From CAZVBV01 sp964513975 (lineage in GTDB: Bacteria > Patescibacteriota > Gracilibacteria > UBA4473), in assembly GCA_964513975.1 (NCBI GenBank), contig CAZEON010000030.1, positions 1 to 14,709 on the forward strand: a DNA stretch of 14,709 nucleotides, read 5' to 3'. This document shows, one piece after another, positions 14,565-14,709 of this stretch (position 1 is its first letter; each line of letters starts with the position of its first letter). The notes under the pieces were generated by a model. It searched no databases and was not told where the DNA came from. It saw nothing but the letters and a program-made list of their open reading frames with translations. Position numbers and translations under genes: made by a program.

Positions 14565-14709
14565 AAGACTGTCATGATTAATTCTCTTGAAAATAAGGGG
14601 AAAGTCAAACTTGACAAAAAACCTCGAAACATCTAAACAGGAATTAATTTAAGTATCCTACATTTTAGGGTTAAACGCAACACTTGGTAGAAGAAGAATA
14701 AGAAAAAGA
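14565..14709. other. Intergenic end of window with an isolated -35-like box
   Basis: No gene was identified. A perfect TTGACA lies at 14611-14616 on the + strand, but the hexamer 17 bases later (TAAACA, 14634-14639) is a poor -10. The box overlaps a small inverted repeat, GTCAA-AC-TTGAC (14604-14615), which could be an operator. A + strand gene may begin beyond the window; the aspS promoter has not been located. Confidence 0.25.

Noticed and set aside
14611..14639. TTGACA as a complete promoter
   Set aside because: The -10 region at the proper spacing is poor (TAAACA) and no gene start is visible downstream in the window.

Overview
The window looks like a chromosomal piece from an uncultured, compact-genome bacterium, most plausibly a Patescibacteria/CPR-type lineage such as Peregrinibacteria (inference). 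It carries housekeeping tRNA-synthetase genes next to a giant S-layer-anchored surface protein, and most starts lack a clear Shine-Dalgarno sequence. Base composition is moderately AT-rich. The left gltX ends with TGA exactly where the family normally ends, and the conserved proteins need no TGA readthrough, so the standard bacterial code (table 11) applies rather than the UGA=Gly code of some Gracilibacteria.

Layout from left to right. (1) The 3' end of gltX on the + strand (2-571). (2) An AT-rich spacer, then a gene-free, hairpin-rich element of about 490 bp (666-1157) bounded by near-perfect inverted repeats. It contains a bidirectional terminator and possibly a decayed reading-frame remnant. 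(3) A 7.4 kb minus-strand gene for a secreted mosaic surface protein: signal peptide, calcium loops, propeller-like and LamG-like modules, Ig/FN3 modules, TSP3-type calcium repeats, a carboxypeptidase-regulatory-like fold, three SLH modules and a basic tail. (4) A divergent + strand set: a membrane-anchored cyclophilin (ppiase), a four-helix membrane protein, and a FecR-domain membrane protein. (5) A convergent minus-strand ftsE-like ATPase whose stop codon overlaps that of the FecR gene and whose promoter points to a leaderless mRNA. (6) A minus-strand pair, aspS followed by a CmpB-like multispan membrane protein. Just beyond the latter lies a second, diverged copy of the last codons of aspS. 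(7) A 270 bp region upstream of aspS with a long imperfect palindromic repeat.

How the genes may work together. GltX and AspS supply aminoacyl-tRNAs. AspS carries the His31/Gly83 pair associated with non-discriminating AspRS, suggesting that Asn-tRNA is made by the amidotransferase route. The cyclophilin may help fold exported proteins, possibly including the giant SLH protein from which it diverges. The FecR-domain protein and FtsE-like ATPase concern the envelope. No complete defence system, CRISPR array, tRNA or rRNA was found. The most unusual parts are the duplicated aspS tail around the membrane-protein gene and the inverted-repeat-bounded hairpin element.
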